Source: Altererythrobacter sp. (lineage in GTDB: Bacteria > Pseudomonadota > Alphaproteobacteria > Sphingomonadales > Sphingomonadaceae). Taken from it: a stretch of 13,441 nt of DNA. The translations under genes were made by a program, and so were the position numbers. Position 1 is the stretch's first letter. Each line of letters starts with the position of its first letter. Below, in pieces: positions 1 through 6,700 of this stretch. The stretch spans positions 1-13,441 of the forward strand of contig JALZVZ010000154.1 of the NCBI GenBank assembly GCA_023299945.1, read 5' to 3'. A model generated the notes under the pieces. That model was not told the origin of the DNA, searched no databases, and saw only the letters and a list, made by a program, of their open reading frames with translations.

Positions 1-1008
1 GGGGAACCAAGGTTCAAGGCCTTCGCAAAGCGCGCTCAGCAATTTGTCTGCCAGCGGCAATAGCGTGAGGCGCCACAACGCGCGATTGGCCTCGCGGTAA
101 TTGGAATAGGTGTTGTCGCCGGGCAGGCCGAGCAGCATCGGCGGGACACCAAATGCCAGCGCAATGTCGCGGGCTGCTGCATTTTTCAACTCGGCAAAAT
201 CCATGTCCGAAGGCGACAAAGCCATGCTCTGCCATTTCAGCCCGCCATCCAATAGCATAGGTCGGCCAGCATTGTTTTGGCCTGAGAACGCGGTCGTCAA
301 TTCGGATTTCAGTCGATCAAATTGCTCGGTTGTTAGGCTAGCACCATCGCCATCATCATAGACGAGGGCGCCGGATGGCCGTGCTGCATTTTCCAGCAGC
401 GAACGGTTCCATTCCATCGCGGCATTATGAACACAAATCGCCTGATCCGCAGCGGCCAAGGCGCCCGCGCCATAATGGTCATCTGTCGGGTGGAGCGATT
501 TGATATGGATGATATTGGGCCAGCCATTTTCATCCTCAATTGCAACGCTGCGGACCTTTTCGCCCAACCGATAGGTGAAGGATGTCGGCCAGCCATCTGC
601 GCCGTGCACCACGCTAATGCGTTCAGGGCGAAGCGCGAATAATTCCACCGGCGTGCCGCTGGCATCCTTCATAATCTGGACATAGGCATTGCCATGCAGA
701 ACCAGATGTGCGGCAATTGTTTCGATCAGTGATTGGCCTGCACTAGTAGAACCAACCAAATTGGTTAGACGTGGATCATTTTGCGCTAGCGGCACGCGCC
801 CAGTGCTTTCAGCAATAATCCGCACGGCGCGCTGCGCAATTGGGTTGGCTAGAAAGCCCTGTTTGATGCTTCTATTGTAATCAAACGCTCGCCCAGAGCC
901 GGTCTGATCAAAGGCTATCGCCCATGGGGAAACAAAGCCGCGCGACAATGGCACACGGTTTTCTCCTCCACCCTTGAAGGCGGAGGTGAGTGTGTCGATA
1001 AAAGACAT
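1..1008 (-). CDS. HK97-type phage portal protein, GTA-like (partial, C-terminus off window)
   Basis: The frame is open from an ATG at 1008 to the window edge, giving 336 residues; portals of this family are usually near 390-400 residues, so roughly the last 60 are missing. Portals form the dodecameric ring at one capsid vertex through which DNA is pumped by the terminase. Visible family features are the N-terminal 'NPIAQRAVRIIAES' (about residues 55-68), 'HGNAYVQIM' (105-113), 'LRPERISV' (126-133), 'HYGAGAL' (178-184) and the C-terminal 'YSNYREANRALW' (301-312), which is the most diagnostic part. A GGGA lies 6 bases before the ATG. It starts 30 bases after the large terminase stop on the same strand, so the three packaging genes read as one operon. 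Its place directly after the terminases matches g3 of RcGTA-type clusters. The family call is firm; GTA rather than prophage is inference. Confidence 0.9.
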   Translation of the reverse strand, partial: MSFIDTLTSAFKGGGENRVPLSRGFVSPWAIAFDQTGSGRAFDYNRSIKQGFLANPIAQRAVRIIAESTGRVPLAQNDPRLTNLVGSTSAGQSLIETIAAHLVLHGNAYVQIMKDASGTPVELFALRPERISVVHGADGWPTSFTYRLGEKVRSVAIEDENGWPNIIHIKSLHPTDDHYGAGALAAADQAICVHNAAMEWNRSLLENAARPSGALVYDDGDGASLTTEQFDRLKSELTTAFSGQNNAGRPMLLDGGLKWQSMALSPSDMDFAELKNAAARDIALAFGVPPMLLGLPGDNTYSNYREANRALWRLTLLPLADKLLSALCEGLEPWFP

Positions 1009-1038
1009 GTCTGTCCCTTTCTGTTGGCCGGAGATGGC

Positions 1039-2370
1039 TTAGATAATGTTGCGGACGCGGGGCCTCTGGGGCCGTCCGAGCAGTAGTTCTGTAATTGCCC
1101 AAACCAACGCATCAGCCCGGTCGGGGCTGCGGCCAGGGCCTTCATATTCGCCGCCCGGCATCATGCCGCACAGCTGATCTTCTAACTTTGCAAACAGGCC
1201 GGTGTGACGCACACGCCCAACCTCATAAAGGGCTGCCACAGGCTCAGCGCGCGCGGTTTTGCTGCGCGAGGCATGCACCAGTTTAATCGGCAAAGAACAA
1301 TTGGCCGCGCGAAGCACGCTTTCCACCATTTCGCCGCCTTGATTGGCCTCCGCAATGACGCGGTCTGCATCCCAAAGCCGGGCTGCATCTGCGACGGCTT
1401 GCGCCCATTTTTCTGGGCTCGCGCGTTCCGCCGAACAATCCGCCAAAACATGCGCCACGCCTTCGCTGTCTTGCGCTGCGACGATTATGCCGCATGCATC
1501 ACCTTGAGCAGAGGCGGGCGGATCAACCGCCACCACCACTCTGGTAAAACTGGCTTTATTGGCTTTTTCTCGGCCTTCTTCGATCAATTCGCGTGACCAC
1601 AATGCGCCTTCGATATTGTCGACAAGTTCGCCGTCCAATTCCTGCCGCGCCAGCAGGCTTCCAGCAAACTCGCTTTCCATTGCGCTCAAGAAACTGGGTG
1701 GCAAATATGCCTTATTGTCAGTGGTGCGTCCTCGCGTTGTTATAACCGATCCGGTTTTTTCCGAAGCCAGCAATCGGTGCATTAAGGGCACAGAGCGCGG
1801 GGTCGTTGTGACCATAATTTTCTGTTCATCACCAAGTCTGAGGCCCATCAAGAGATTGTCCCAGCATTTGGTCGCGCTTCCGTGGGCGAGCGACCATTTT
1901 CCGATCTCATCGCACCACGCATGGCTATGTTGCGGCCCGCGCAGACTTTCTGCTTCTGCAGAAGAATACATCATAGCCTGCGCGCCATTGGGCCATTCCA
2001 ACCTGCGCCGAGATGCCTCGAACACGGGGCGGCGTTCGGGCGGAGAGCAAGCGAGAATGCCGCTTTCGCCCTCCAGCATGACCGCGCGCGCCTCTCCCAA
2101 AGAGGAGGAGACGAGCGCGATCCGGGCGTTTGGATCGTTTTCTGCGATCATGCGAACCCATTCCGATCCGCTTCGTGTCTTTCCAAAACCGCGACCGGCC
2201 ATCACCAACCAGATGCGCCAGTCGCCAGCCGGTGCCAATTGCGCATCACGCGCCCAAAAGGGCCAGTGATAGGCAAATTCAGCGCGTTCTGTTTCAGTTA
2301 GGCAATCCGCCAGGCGCTTGCGGATGTCCGGACTGGCCTGCGCTAGCCAGTCAAAGCGTTCAGCGCCCAC
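1039..2370 (-). CDS. Terminase large subunit / DNA-packaging ATPase-nuclease, GTA-like
   Basis: A 443-residue motor protein that hydrolyses ATP to pump DNA into the prohead and cuts it with a C-terminal RNase H-like nuclease. The ATPase domain shows Walker A 'GRGFGKTR' (59-66, K64), Walker B with catalytic acid 'HAWCDE' (150-155, D154/E155) and the coupling motif 'TTTPR' (188-192). The nuclease domain shows the acidic positions expected: 'VAVDPP' (D283), 'VIAEAN' (E341) and 'SPDRADALVWA' (D417/D420). All motifs look intact, so the enzyme is probably functional. The start is a GTG at 2370 that lies 11 bases inside the end of the small terminase gene, consistent with translational coupling. The order and length fit g2 of RcGTA-like clusters; headful-type random packaging is known for that family and cannot be read from this sequence. 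Confidence 0.92.
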   Translation of the reverse strand: MGAERFDWLAQASPDIRKRLADCLTETERAEFAYHWPFWARDAQLAPAGDWRIWLVMAGRGFGKTRSGSEWVRMIAENDPNARIALVSSSLGEARAVMLEGESGILACSPPERRPVFEASRRRLEWPNGAQAMMYSSAEAESLRGPQHSHAWCDEIGKWSLAHGSATKCWDNLLMGLRLGDEQKIMVTTTPRSVPLMHRLLASEKTGSVITTRGRTTDNKAYLPPSFLSAMESEFAGSLLARQELDGELVDNIEGALWSRELIEEGREKANKASFTRVVVAVDPPASAQGDACGIIVAAQDSEGVAHVLADCSAERASPEKWAQAVADAARLWDADRVIAEANQGGEMVESVLRAANCSLPIKLVHASRSKTARAEPVAALYEVGRVRHTGLFAKLEDQLCGMMPGGEYEGPGRSPDRADALVWAITELLLGRPQRPRVRNII

Positions 2371-2821
2371 GGTTGTCTTTGACCTTTTCCTCCATGACCT
2401 TCAGGCGGATTTCTTCCACCTTGCGGTCGATTGATGCGCGGACTTCTTTGGCGCTAACATTGCGCTGCTCTGCTTGTGCCCGGGCCGCATTATCGCGGTG
2501 GGCTGACAGCAGGCGGATCGCATTGGCGAAATCGTATTTTTCGCCATCATTTGTCTTTTGCTCACCCTCACGAAGACGCCGCAACACCTCCAGTTCAAGA
2601 TGGGCATAGCCTTCGCGCAAGGCTACTATCCACCTCCGAGCAAATTCAGGTTCATTGGACCGGGCGCGGTAGGCTGTGCTGGCGGTTACACCTGCAGCTT
2701 CGGCTGATTTTGTGACATTACTGGTTTGGGAGAGGCTTTCTAAAAAGTGGTCCCGCCACCGCGTGTTAATGCGGCGACCTTTCCCGGCTCCTGCAGAGCC
2801 TGAGCGTATTTTTTCTGACAT
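2360..2821 (-). CDS. Terminase small subunit, GTA g1-like, HTH protein
   Basis: A 153-residue protein whose N-terminal half carries a helix-turn-helix of the kind used by small terminases: 'NVTKSAEAAGVTASTAYR' (about 35-52). The second half is highly charged and predicted helical ('LELEVLRRLREGEQK', then 'VEEIRLKVMEEKVK' near the end), suited to oligomerisation and contact with the large subunit. Small terminases recognise or deliver DNA to the motor; in RcGTA the equivalent protein is known to have lost specific DNA binding, which I cannot judge here. The ATG at 2821 has AGGA 9 bases upstream. It is the first gene of the packaging operon and overlaps the large terminase start by 11 bases. 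The N-terminus (residues 1-22) is basic and probably disordered. Confidence 0.8.
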   Translation of the reverse strand: MSEKIRSGSAGAGKGRRINTRWRDHFLESLSQTSNVTKSAEAAGVTASTAYRARSNEPEFARRWIVALREGYAHLELEVLRRLREGEQKTNDGEKYDFANAIRLLSAHRDNAARAQAEQRNVSAKEVRASIDRKVEEIRLKVMEEKVKDNRGR

Positions 2822-2936
2822 CCGCTAAAATCCTATGATTTCATTTAAGAAAAAACGCGAGGGGGCACTCACTCAAAATGAAAGCCAGACCCACCCAAGG
2901 GTTTTATGTATTGAAGCGAATCACACTATCGCGATG

Positions 2937-2955
2937 TTTGGTTTCTCTAACCAAA
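2937..2955. repeat. Perfect 7-bp inverted repeat, possible operator
   Basis: TTTGGTT (2937-2943) and AACCAAA (2949-2955) are exact reverse complements around TCTCT. It overlaps the weak -10 of the proposed minus-strand promoter. No poly-T follows on either strand, so it is more likely a protein-binding site than a terminator. Confidence 0.5.
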
Positions 2956-2972
2956 GAGCGTGACAATGTCAA
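2944..2972 (-). promoter_or_regulatory. Candidate promoter for the GTA-like packaging operon
   Basis: On the minus strand a perfect TTGACA -35 element (2972-2967) is followed after 17 bases by TAGAGA (2949-2944), a poor -10 match. The -35 lies inside the palindrome TGACA-N-TGTCA (2961-2971) and the -10 lies inside the TTTGGTT/AACCAAA hairpin, so both elements could be covered by a regulator. Transcription would start near 2937, leaving a leader of about 115 bases before the small terminase. The weak -10 keeps confidence low. Confidence 0.3.
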
Positions 2973-3098
2973 TCAAAAAGTGCCAAATAGGTTAATTAAT
3001 CCAGCTTGCACCGAGGGTAGCGTGGCGCTAAGCGCAAGAAAACGTGAACCGCGCGAACCACTTCGACCCGCCGTCTCTTTTAAGAAAGCAAACGCCCG

Positions 3099-3749
3099 AT
3101 GATGAAATTGCTGCGCGGACTCTATGATTGGACAATGGATAAGGCGGCCCACCCTAAAGCGGTGTGGTGGCTGGCGTTCTTTAGCTTCATCGAATCGAGC
3201 TTTTTCCCAATCCCGCCGCATCCTTTGCTCGGACTGATGTGCTTGGCCGAGCCGAAAAAGGCGATACGCTTTGCAATTGTCGCCACAGTCTCATCCGTGC
3301 TGGGCGGATTGTTCGGCTATGCGATCGGCTATTTCCTTTATGATGCGGTGGGCGCCGCAGTGATCGGCGCGTTGGGGCTGACGGAGAGCTTTCCCGTCGC
3401 TGCTTGCTATATCCGTGAGCAGGGCGCGTTGGCGGTATTCTTCGCTGCAGGCACGCCGGTTCCGTTTAAACTGATGACGATCACTGCCGGCTTTATCGAG
3501 ATGAACCTGCTGACATTTACGCTAGCGGCCATCGCAGGCCGAGCGCTTATTTTCATGGTGGTGGGCGTCTTGTTCCAAGTGTTCGGTGCACCGATCAAAG
3601 CGATTATCGACAAATATTTGGGCCTGGTTACCAGCGTGTTTGTCGTCTTGGTTGTTGCCGGCTTTATCGCCTTTACGCAATTGGCAGGCGGGGATGATGA
3701 TGGCGAGATGGGCCCTTGCGACAATGTGACCGAAGTGCGGGCGGATTAG
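3099..3749 (+). CDS. VTT/DedA-family (YqaA-like) inner-membrane protein
   Basis: A 216-residue polytopic membrane protein. The N-terminal segment 'FFSFIESSFFPIPPHPLLGLM' region (residues 27-48) has the ESSFFPIPP signature typical of YqaA-like members of the DedA/VTT group, followed by glycine-rich helices (about 59-95), the re-entrant-type 'AGTPVPFKLMTITAGF' (about 117-132) and further hydrophobic spans up to about 196. Members of this wider family act in membrane lipid handling (undecaprenyl phosphate or phospholipid flipping in DedA proteins), but the substrate of the YqaA branch is not settled. Two ATGs lie in tandem at 3099 and 3102; only a weak AAGAAAG precedes them, so either may be used. 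It stands alone, divergent from the packaging operon. The family call is good, the function inferred. Confidence 0.82.
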   Translation: MMKLLRGLYDWTMDKAAHPKAVWWLAFFSFIESSFFPIPPHPLLGLMCLAEPKKAIRFAIVATVSSVLGGLFGYAIGYFLYDAVGAAVIGALGLTESFPVAACYIREQGALAVFFAAGTPVPFKLMTITAGFIEMNLLTFTLAAIAGRALIFMVVGVLFQVFGAPIKAIIDKYLGLVTSVFVVLVVAGFIAFTQLAGGDDDGEMGPCDNVTEVRAD

Positions 3750-3764
3750 TCAGAGGTCATTGGC

Positions 3765-4007
3765 TTAGGCTGGATCGACACGAAAAACTTCACCGTCTGT
3801 GTCGAGAATAAATAACGCTCCGTTCGAGTTGGTTGCAAAACCAACCGGCGAATCAATTGTTCCCACATCGGGCGCGAAGTCTGCGCTTCGTAACTCCATA
3901 TCAAAGTCGGTATGAAGAAACCCATCGGTCAAGACTGGTTGTTCAATCGAGTAGATCGATCCGTCTGTGTCACCAATCACTTGCAAATCCCTTACTTGGT
4001 TTACCCC
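3765..4007 (-). pseudogene. Probable remnant of a beta-propeller-type protein (C-terminal end only)
   Basis: The minus-strand frame open from just after a TGA at 4010-4008 to the TAA at 3765 encodes about 80 residues. The only start within it is a TTG at 3986, with no ribosome binding site worth the name. The peptide contains two propeller-like strands, 'IGDTDGSIYSIEQ' and 'GFATNSNGALFILDTDGEVFRVD', of the type seen at the end of NHL, PQQ or gluconolactonase-like repeat proteins. Nothing upstream in any minus-strand frame continues the pattern, so the N-terminal bulk is gone. The stretch looks more AT-rich than its neighbours. A tiny real gene is possible but less likely. The identity of the parent family is not certain. 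Confidence 0.4.
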
Positions 4008-4090
4008 TCAACTGTCCAAGGCATGGGAAGTAAAGAAATTCACCGCAAGTAAATGGTATGGTAGAAGTGTTGGCAGAATAGTTCTCTAAC
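4008..4090. other. Noncoding stretch downstream of serine palmitoyltransferase
   Basis: With the remnant above this makes up the 341-base gap between the DedA-like gene and the sphingolipid operon. I see no open frame of note, no RNA gene and no clear intrinsic terminator for the operon that ends at 4091. Confidence 0.6.
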
Positions 4091-5314
4091 CTAAATAATA
4101 CCAACTTTCTTGCCTGCGCGTTCGAACATGCCAAGAATCGTCTCTACTTCTTCGGCGGAGTGTTCAGCGCATAAAGAACAGCGCAGCAAAGTCATGTTCG
4201 CAGGGGTTGCAGGCGGGCGTGCCAAATTGACGTAGAGGCCCTCTTTCAAAAGTGCCTCCCACATCATCGCGCCTTGCGTAAGGTCAGGCATGATGACGGC
4301 CACGATAGCACTTTGCGGCGTATCCGTGCCGAGGCTAAAGCCGAGATCCAATAGGCCAGCATGCAGACGCTTAGAGTTCTCCCACAGATGGGCACGCTTG
4401 TTCGAACCATGCTGAAGTTTGCGGATCGAAGTCGCGGCGGTCGCCACAACGCTGGGCGGAAGGCTGGCGGTGAAAACGTAAGGGCGACAAACCAACCGCA
4501 TAATTTCAAACTTGGGATGGTTGGAAACGCAAAATCCGCCGACTGTGCCGACACTTTTGGAGAAAGTGCCGATGATGAAATCGCAATCATCCATTACGCC
4601 TTGCTCTTCGCAAACGCCGCGGCCATTTTCGCCGATGAAGCCCATGGAATGCGCTTCATCCACCAGCACCATGGCGCCGTGCTCCTTGGCGATCCGAACC
4701 ATTTCTTTCAGCGGAGCGACATCGCCGAGCATGGAGTAAACGCCTTCGAGAACCACCAAAGTTTTGGCGCCTTCAGGAATGCGACGCAGGCGCTTTTCCA
4801 TCGCTTCTACATCATTGTGTTTAAACGGAACAATCTCTGCATTACCCATTGCGCAGCCATCCCAGATGGACGCGTGGCTATCAATGTCGAGCACCACGTA
4901 ATCGCCCTTGCCAGCGATGGTGGAGATGATACCCAAATTGGCCTGATAGCCGGTGGCAAAGACCATTGCGTGGTCCATGCCGTAAAATTCTATGAGCGCG
5001 TCTTCGCAGTCCTTATGGCCTTGATAAGTGCCATTGAGAACACGGCTGCCGGTGGTGCCGGAACCAAATTTTTCCAGCGCATCCTTGCCCGCTTCGATCA
5101 CATCAGGATCGAACGTCATACCCATATAATTATAGGTGCCGAGCAGGATCGTGTCGCGCCCGTTGCAGATCGCGCGGGTGGGCGAGAGCACTTTTTCCAT
5201 GACCAAGTTATACGGGTCTTCAATCCCGCTAGAGAGCAAAGTCTCGCGCGTCTGGATCAGATCATCAAATTTGGAAAAGAGATCGCCGGTATCCACTGAA
5301 GTAACCTCGTTCAT
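4091..5314 (-). CDS. spt: Serine palmitoyltransferase
   Basis: A 407-residue cytosolic PLP enzyme of the alpha-oxoamine synthase family that condenses serine with a fatty acyl thioester to 3-ketodihydrosphingosine, the first step of sphingolipid synthesis. Key residues are in place: H147 stacking on PLP ('DIDSHAS'), D219 and H222 ('VDEAHSMGF'), the Schiff-base lysine K253 in 'GTFSKSVGTVGGF', and R378 ('LLRCSLCAEH'). The 'RPPATP' loop (366-371) separates it from its relatives KBL, BioF and HemA, and the match to the Sphingomonas paucimobilis enzyme as I remember it is close over the whole length. The ATG at 5314 has GGGAG (5324-5320) 5 bases upstream. It begins 24 bases after the acyl carrier protein gene, forming an operon. 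Other ceramide genes are not in the window. Confidence 0.96.
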   Translation of the reverse strand: MNEVTSVDTGDLFSKFDDLIQTRETLLSSGIEDPYNLVMEKVLSPTRAICNGRDTILLGTYNYMGMTFDPDVIEAGKDALEKFGSGTTGSRVLNGTYQGHKDCEDALIEFYGMDHAMVFATGYQANLGIISTIAGKGDYVVLDIDSHASIWDGCAMGNAEIVPFKHNDVEAMEKRLRRIPEGAKTLVVLEGVYSMLGDVAPLKEMVRIAKEHGAMVLVDEAHSMGFIGENGRGVCEEQGVMDDCDFIIGTFSKSVGTVGGFCVSNHPKFEIMRLVCRPYVFTASLPPSVVATAATSIRKLQHGSNKRAHLWENSKRLHAGLLDLGFSLGTDTPQSAIVAVIMPDLTQGAMMWEALLKEGLYVNLARPPATPANMTLLRCSLCAEHSAEEVETILGMFERAGKKVGII

Positions 5315-5338
5315 GCTTGCTCCCGCAAAAAGCTCAAC

Positions 5339-5581
5339 TCAAGCGCCTTGGATTTTCACAACGGCGTCAATCAACTGGCCGAAATTTTCAATCTCAGCCT
5401 GCTGATTCATGCTGATGATAATGTCAAATTCATCCTCAATCGCCGCGACAAAATCCATCACCGTTAGACTGTCGAACTCCAAATCATTGGCGAACGTGGT
5501 GGCGTCAGTGATCGCGACAAGCTTTTTGTTAAATGGCTCGATCAAGTTACGGATGGTTTCGTCGATTGATGCACGATCCAT
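5339..5581 (-). CDS. Acyl carrier protein dedicated to sphingolipid synthesis
   Basis: An 80-residue acidic four-helix carrier. The phosphopantetheine attachment serine is S38 in 'EFDSLTVMDF' (35-44), a variant of the usual DSL motif. In Caulobacter and other sphingolipid-making Alphaproteobacteria a specialised ACP gene sits next to serine palmitoyltransferase and is thought to deliver the acyl chain to it; the adjacency here, 24 bases ahead of spt on the same strand, supports the same role. It is clearly not the main fatty-acid AcpP, which is shorter in its helix I and normally lies beside fabD, fabG and fabF. The ATG at 5581 is preceded by a purine-rich GAAAGAGAA. The promoter must lie in 5582-5729, shared with the divergent membrane protein gene. 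Confidence 0.88.
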   Translation of the reverse strand: MDRASIDETIRNLIEPFNKKLVAITDATTFANDLEFDSLTVMDFVAAIEDEFDIIISMNQQAEIENFGQLIDAVVKIQGA

Positions 5582-5636
5582 GGCAGAATTCTCTTTCGTT
5601 AAATTTGGATGCTGCCTTACAGCCCCTTTTCACTAA

Positions 5637-5654
5637 GCGCAAAGCGGTTTGCGC
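5637..5654. repeat. Inverted repeat 1 of the divergent region, 7-bp stem
   Basis: GCGCAAA (5637-5643) and TTTGCGC (5648-5654) are exact reverse complements around GCGG. It lies about 55 bases upstream of the acyl carrier protein start and about 75 upstream of the 5730 start on the other strand. Confidence 0.55.
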
Positions 5655-5656
5655 CT

Positions 5657-5671
5657 ATGCTTGTCAAGCAT
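5657..5671. promoter_or_regulatory. Perfect 15-base palindrome with embedded minus-strand TTGACA
   Basis: ATGCTTG-T-CAAGCAT is a perfect palindrome around one base. On the minus strand it contains TTGACA (5667-5662), suitable as a -35 for the acp-spt operon, but I find no good -10 at 16-18 bases. A dimeric regulator bound here would control one or both divergent genes. Confidence 0.4.
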
Positions 5672-5675
5672 GCGG

Positions 5676-5702
5676 TGCACTGGCACACTCCGTATCAGTG
5701 CA
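5676..5702. repeat. Inverted repeat 3 of the divergent region, 7-bp stem
   Basis: TGCACTG (5676-5682) and CAGTGCA (5696-5702) are exact reverse complements separated by 13 bases. The centre-to-centre spacing of the two half-sites is 20 bases, about two helical turns, which would suit a dimeric DNA-binding protein. It ends 27 bases before the start at 5730. Confidence 0.5.
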
Positions 5703-5729
5703 AGAGGCGGGATGGGGGCTGATAGGACG

Positions 5730-6281
5730 ATGAGCGATACAAAAGCCAAACCGGCCAGCGATGAGCGCGCGCCCACCTATTCTGCTCATGCCATTCATAT
5801 GGTTCGCACAGCGCAATTGAACACGCTGACCCTGTCGCAAATGGCCGATCAAAAGGCGTCGATCCTAATGGGCGCGACCTTCCTTGTTTTCTCTCTGACG
5901 GTCAGCCGCGCATTGGTTGGTGAGGCGAGCCTGGCGATATTGGTGCTGGCGTTTACTGCCTTCGTCAGTTCGCTATGTGCGGTGATTGCGATCATCCCTT
6001 CTGTCGGGCAATCGGCTGCGCCCAAGGGTCCGCCAAACCGCTTGTTCTTCGGCCATTTTAGTCATTTGGACGAGGCGGAATGGACGGAGGACCTCTTGTC
6101 TGAATTGCAGGCTGACGAGACCGTCTTTCGCACGATGCTGCATGATATTTATCAGAACGGCAAAGTGCTCCAGCGGCGCAAGTACCGCTTCCTTGGGATT
6201 GCCTATCAGATTTTCGTCGTCGGCCTGTTTGTGACGATGATCATCTATTTGGGCGAAACATTTGGCTTGATTGCGATCTAA
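5730..6281 (+). CDS. Pycsar-effector-like three-helix membrane protein (PycTM / DUF5706-like)
   Basis: A 183-residue protein that resembles the transmembrane effector family of Pycsar antiphage systems. Visible features in order: an amphipathic N-terminus leading to 'MADQKASILMGA' (38-49), matching the family's ADxKAS signature at the entry of the first helix; helix 1 about 45-60; helix 2 about 66-92; a cytosolic middle with 'NRLFFGHFSHL' (103-113) and an acidic 'DEAEWTEDLLSEL'; 'DIYQNGKVLQRRKYRFLGIAYQIF' region (139-162); and helix 3 about 157-174. In true Pycsar systems such proteins are triggered by cUMP or cCMP and damage the inner membrane. No pyrimidine cyclase gene is next to it, so it is an orphan and may have another role. 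The ATG at 5730 is preferred to a TTG at 5649 that would read through the palindromes. Its stop overlaps the convergent divK stop by 4 bases. Confidence 0.65.
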   Translation: MSDTKAKPASDERAPTYSAHAIHMVRTAQLNTLTLSQMADQKASILMGATFLVFSLTVSRALVGEASLAILVLAFTAFVSSLCAVIAIIPSVGQSAAPKGPPNRLFFGHFSHLDEAEWTEDLLSELQADETVFRTMLHDIYQNGKVLQRRKYRFLGIAYQIFVVGLFVTMIIYLGETFGLIAI

Positions 6282-6658
6282 CCTACCGCTTCGGCAGGCA
6301 ACAAGGCTTTCACCGCCGCCATAAATGGCATGATCGATACCGGCTTGGACAAATAGCCCGCTGCACCCGCATCGCGAATGCTCTCCTCGTCGCCTTTGCC
6401 TGCATAGGCTGTCACCGCAAGGATTGGGATTGCGGCGAGAGCGGCGTCTGCTTTTGCAGCAACAATCAAGTCAAAGCCGGAGATACCGGGCAGCTGAATG
6501 TCCATAATAATCAGGTCAGGCGCAAATTCGCGCGCTCCGTCCAGCGCGGCATCACCATCGGCAATGCCCAATGTTTCGAACCTGTTGGCGCGCAGCACAT
6601 CGCAAAACAATTTCCGGTTGAGATCGTTGTCCTCGACAACCATGATCCTCTTTGCCAC
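6278..6658 (-). CDS. divK: Single-domain response regulator, DivK-like
   Basis: A 126-residue CheY-fold receiver with no output domain. Acidic pocket 'VVEDND' (7-12), phosphoacceptor D53 in 'LIIMDIQLPGISG' (49-61), T83 and K105 ('YLSKP') are all present. The stretches 'NDLNRKLFCDVL' and 'AVTAYAGKGDEESIRDAGAAGYLSKPVSI' follow Caulobacter DivK closely. DivK relays signals among DivJ, PleC and DivL to the CckA-CtrA cell-cycle pathway; that role is inferred here. The start is a GTG at 6658, which aligns with the DivK N-terminus; an internal ATG at 6643 would cut strand beta-1. It is divergent from the DUF3572 gene with only 42 bases between starts. No pleD follows it, unlike in many relatives: downstream it meets the membrane-protein gene tail to tail. 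Confidence 0.82.
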   Translation of the reverse strand: MAKRIMVVEDNDLNRKLFCDVLRANRFETLGIADGDAALDGAREFAPDLIIMDIQLPGISGFDLIVAAKADAALAAIPILAVTAYAGKGDEESIRDAGAAGYLSKPVSIMPFMAAVKALLPAEAVG

Positions 6659-6700
6659 TGCGCCAATAACTCCAATTGCGTTTTAAAAGGTGCGTTCAAT

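Larger units (their letters stand above)
2822..3098. other. Divergent intergenic region between packaging operon and DedA-like gene
   Basis: No convincing gene. The 277 bases are richer in A and T than the flanks and contain several palindromes: ATCGCGAT (2928-2935), TTTGGTT/AACCAAA with a 5-base loop (2937-2955), TGACA/TGTCA with one central base (2961-2971), TTAATTAA (2992-2999) and GCGCT/AGCGC (3025-3035). Control signals for both divergent genes must lie here. Confidence 0.7.

Noticed and set aside
1559..2269. Plus-strand frame of 236 codons opposite the large terminase
   Set aside because: Antisense shadow of a gene with intact Walker and nuclease motifs.
2878..3102. Plus-strand 74-residue frame in the divergent intergenic region
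   Set aside because: No ribosome binding site, low-complexity basic peptide without family resemblance, and it crosses the palindromes and proposed promoter.
4361..5299. Long plus-strand frame of 312 codons opposite serine palmitoyltransferase
   Set aside because: It is the antisense of a well-identified conserved enzyme; its peptide resembles no family.
5649..5729. Upstream TTG start for the Pycsar-like protein
   Set aside because: It would translate the palindromic promoter region and add 27 residues with no membrane or family character.
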